From: Caryophanales bacterium UBA3631
GTDB taxonomy: Bacteria > Bacillota_I > Bacilli_A > RF39 > UBA660
DNA: 7,158 nt
Direction of reading: 5' to 3'
NCBI GenBank assembly: GCA_002374055.1
Contig: DFLA01000040.1
Coordinates: forward strand, 1-7,158
Each line of letters opens with the position of its first letter. The first letter of the stretch is position 1. The notes beneath the pieces were generated by a model that saw only the letters and a program-made list of their open reading frames with translations, was not told where the DNA came from and did not search any database. Shown piece after piece: positions 5,238 to 7,158 of this stretch. The translations under genes and the position numbers were made by a program.

Positions 5238-5244
5238 TTAAAAA

Positions 5245-7158
5245 ATGAAACTAAAATTTAGAGCAGAACCAAAAGATATTGCAATATTTTTAATCTTTAG
5301 TTTGTTTTTATTATATCTAGTATGTATTATTATACTTAATCTATCAACATTTGCACAAACTGGTACACTACATGGATTTAATCCACTACCAGCATTTGAA
5401 GCTAAATATTTAGTCGCAACATTAGTTTTGTATGTAATAATAATAGTTGTAATAGTAACAAGTGTGTCATCACACTTCTATGAAGTAGAAAAAGGAATTG
5501 GATTTACTACAGGACCAAAAAAAGAAAAAAACTATTCGAGATGGCTTACACAAAAAGAAATGAAAAAAGAATTAAAAATGATAAGGCCAACAGATAATCA
5601 ATCACAATATGCTGGTATACCATTAATCAATAATGGAAAAGAAATATGGGTCGATAATGGAGAATATCACAACTTAATAATAGGATCGACAGGTAGTGGT
5701 AAAACAGAAATGATGGTTCAACCAATGGTTAAGACATTGGCAAAAAAAGGCGAATCCATGATTATAACAGACCCAAAAGGTGAAATATATGAAAAAAATG
5801 CTATGGAACTAAAAGAAAAAGGATATAACATAGTATTATTAAACTTTCGTGATCCACAAAAAGGAAATTCATGGAATCCACTAGGACTACCATATTCACT
5901 ATATAAAGAAGGAAATCAAGATAAAGCAAACGAATTACTAGACGATCTAGCAATGAATATACTATATGATGAAAAATCACAAAATGCAGACCCTTTCTGG
6001 GAAAAAACAAGTGCAGATTATTTCTGTGGATTATCATTAGCGCTATTCGAAGATGCAACAGAAGAACAAATTAACCTAAACTCAATAAATCTTATGACAA
6101 CAGTAGGAGAAGAAAAATTTGCAGGAAGCACATATGTAAAAGAATACTTTAATACAAAAGATCCTGCTTCCCCAGCATATGTAAACGCATCAAGTACATT
6201 AATGGCTCCAAGCGATACAAAAGGAAGTATCCTATCAGTATTCAAACAAAAAATTAAACTATTCACATCGCGTGAAAACCTAAGCGAAATGCTTTCACAT
6301 AGTGATTTTGATATGAAAGAAATAGGAAGAAAAAAGACAGCAGTATTCCTAGTAATACAAGACGAAAAGAAAACATATCACTCACTTGTTACAATATTTA
6401 TAAAACAATGCTACGAAACATTAATAGACGTAGCCCAAGAATCAGGTGGAAAACTTCCATTCAGAACAAACTTTATACTAGACGAATTTGCTAATATGCC
6501 ACCATTAAAAGACGTAACAACAATGGTAACAGCAGCACGTAGTAGAAACATAAGATTTAACTTTATAATCCAAAACTACGCACAACTTTCACAAGTATAC
6601 GGAAAAGAAAATGGAGAAACAATTAGAGGAAACTGTGGAAACATAATATACCTAATAAGTAGTGAATTAGCAGCGCTAGAAGAAATAAGCAAAATGTGCG
6701 GAGAAGTAAAATCAAAAGAAAAAGAAAAAACATCATCAATGCCACTAGTAACAGTAAGTGACCTACAAAGAATGCCAAAATGGACAATGATAGTACTAAG
6801 ACTTAGAATGATGCCTTTTAAGACAAAACTAAAACCAAATTGGCAAATGGAAAAAGAAAACCTTTGGGGTAGAACATATCCAAAAGCAACATATCCATCA
6901 AGAGAAAAAAGAAAAATAGAACTATTCGATATAAAAGACTTTGTTCAAAAGAAAAAAGAAGAAAAAATAAACGAAATGATGAAAGGAAATGGTAATACAC
7001 CATTTATGCCTGGTAATAGAGGAAACATGCCATTTGTACCACCAATGTTTAATCCTAGACAAAACCAAGAAAACTCATTTAACGTAGATGATTTAGTAAA
7101 AAGAATTGATGCAAAAATTGCTGAACTAGAGGCAGAAGAAGAAAAAGAAAAACAAGAA
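5245..7158 (+). CDS. virD4: VirD4/TraG-type T4SS coupling ATPase (3' end outside window)
   Basis: The coupling protein links the relaxosome to the secretion channel and pumps DNA using ATP. The frame is open for 638 codons to the window edge without a stop. Two N-terminal membrane helices are visible (about 12-33 and 55-74), as in VirD4/TraG. They are followed by a Walker A motif GSTGSGKT (147-154), the family stretch MIITDPKGEIYE, Walker B FILDEFAN (Asp413, Glu414), an ARSRN motif near Arg432 and the IIQNYAQL motif (Gln443). The C-terminal tail has an Asn/Gly/Pro-rich linker (about 582-611, with NTPFMPGN and NMPFVPP) and then a charged helix (DDLVKRIDAKIAELEAEEE), probably close to the true end. 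Residue order and length fit full-length Gram-positive coupling proteins. It has its own promoter and is separated from the virB4 group by the Rpn module. Confidence 0.93.
   Translation, partial: MKLKFRAEPKDIAIFLIFSLFLLYLVCIIILNLSTFAQTGTLHGFNPLPAFEAKYLVATLVLYVIIIVVIVTSVSSHFYEVEKGIGFTTGPKKEKNYSRWLTQKEMKKELKMIRPTDNQSQYAGIPLINNGKEIWVDNGEYHNLIIGSTGSGKTEMMVQPMVKTLAKKGESMIITDPKGEIYEKNAMELKEKGYNIVLLNFRDPQKGNSWNPLGLPYSLYKEGNQDKANELLDDLAMNILYDEKSQNADPFWEKTSADYFCGLSLALFEDATEEQINLNSINLMTTVGEEKFAGSTYVKEYFNTKDPASPAYVNASSTLMAPSDTKGSILSVFKQKIKLFTSRENLSEMLSHSDFDMKEIGRKKTAVFLVIQDEKKTYHSLVTIFIKQCYETLIDVAQESGGKLPFRTNFILDEFANMPPLKDVTTMVTAARSRNIRFNFIIQNYAQLSQVYGKENGETIRGNCGNIIYLISSELAALEEISKMCGEVKSKEKEKTSSMPLVTVSDLQRMPKWTMIVLRLRMMPFKTKLKPNWQMEKENLWGRTYPKATYPSREKRKIELFDIKDFVQKKKEEKINEMMKGNGNTPFMPGNRGNMPFVPPMFNPRQNQENSFNVDDLVKRIDAKIAELEAEEEKEKQE

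Overview
The window is a piece of a conjugation (type IV secretion, T4SS) gene cluster from a low-GC Gram-positive-type bacterium. By eye it is strongly A+T-rich (roughly 30% GC). All genes are on the + strand, Shine-Dalgarno sites are strong (AGGNGGTGA, AGGTGA, GGAGGG), TGG encodes Trp and no TGA stop is used. A lipobox lipoprotein and a SpoIID-type cell-wall enzyme also fit the Bacillota/Bacilli side of the tree, for example an uncultured gut lineage. The exact taxon cannot be read from this sequence. The host replicon is probably an integrative conjugative element or conjugative plasmid, but no relaxase, integrase or oriT is visible here.

Layout. (1) 1-1146: C-terminal ATPase half of a VirB4-family protein, entering from the left edge. 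(2) 1165-3078: membrane-anchored two-domain peptidoglycan hydrolase (SpoIID-type lytic transglycosylase plus CHAP peptidase/amidase), the likely counterpart of VirB1/Tn916 Orf14. (3) 3087-3749: small lipoprotein with a second, C-terminal membrane helix. These three are tightly packed and end at a strong intrinsic terminator (3748-3780). (4) 3781-5067: an independent module with its own promoter region and palindromes. It holds an Rpn-family PD-(D/E)XK nuclease gene (3938-4762) and, directly after it, a near-identical second copy of only the C-terminal domain (best read as an ORF 4828-5067). (5) 5068-5244: intergenic region with three 18-bp direct repeats, a promoter and a palindrome at the predicted transcription start. 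(6) 5245 to the right edge: VirD4/TraG-type coupling ATPase, stop codon not reached.

How it works together. VirB4 powers channel assembly, the SpoIID-CHAP enzyme opens the wall for the channel, the lipoprotein is probably a surface or envelope accessory, and VirD4 feeds the DNA-relaxase complex to the channel. The Rpn module interrupts this cluster and looks like cargo.

The most interesting point is that module. In E. coli, Rpn nucleases are reported to be restrained by small proteins translated from an internal start in the same gene. Here the same type of internal start (GGAGAG, 7 nt, ATG) lies in the full-length gene, and it is preserved exactly in the downstream C-terminal copy. That copy differs from the parent mostly by synonymous or conservative changes plus one in-frame insertion. 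It may be a separately encoded Rpn antitoxin on a conjugative element. This is an inference from sequence only.
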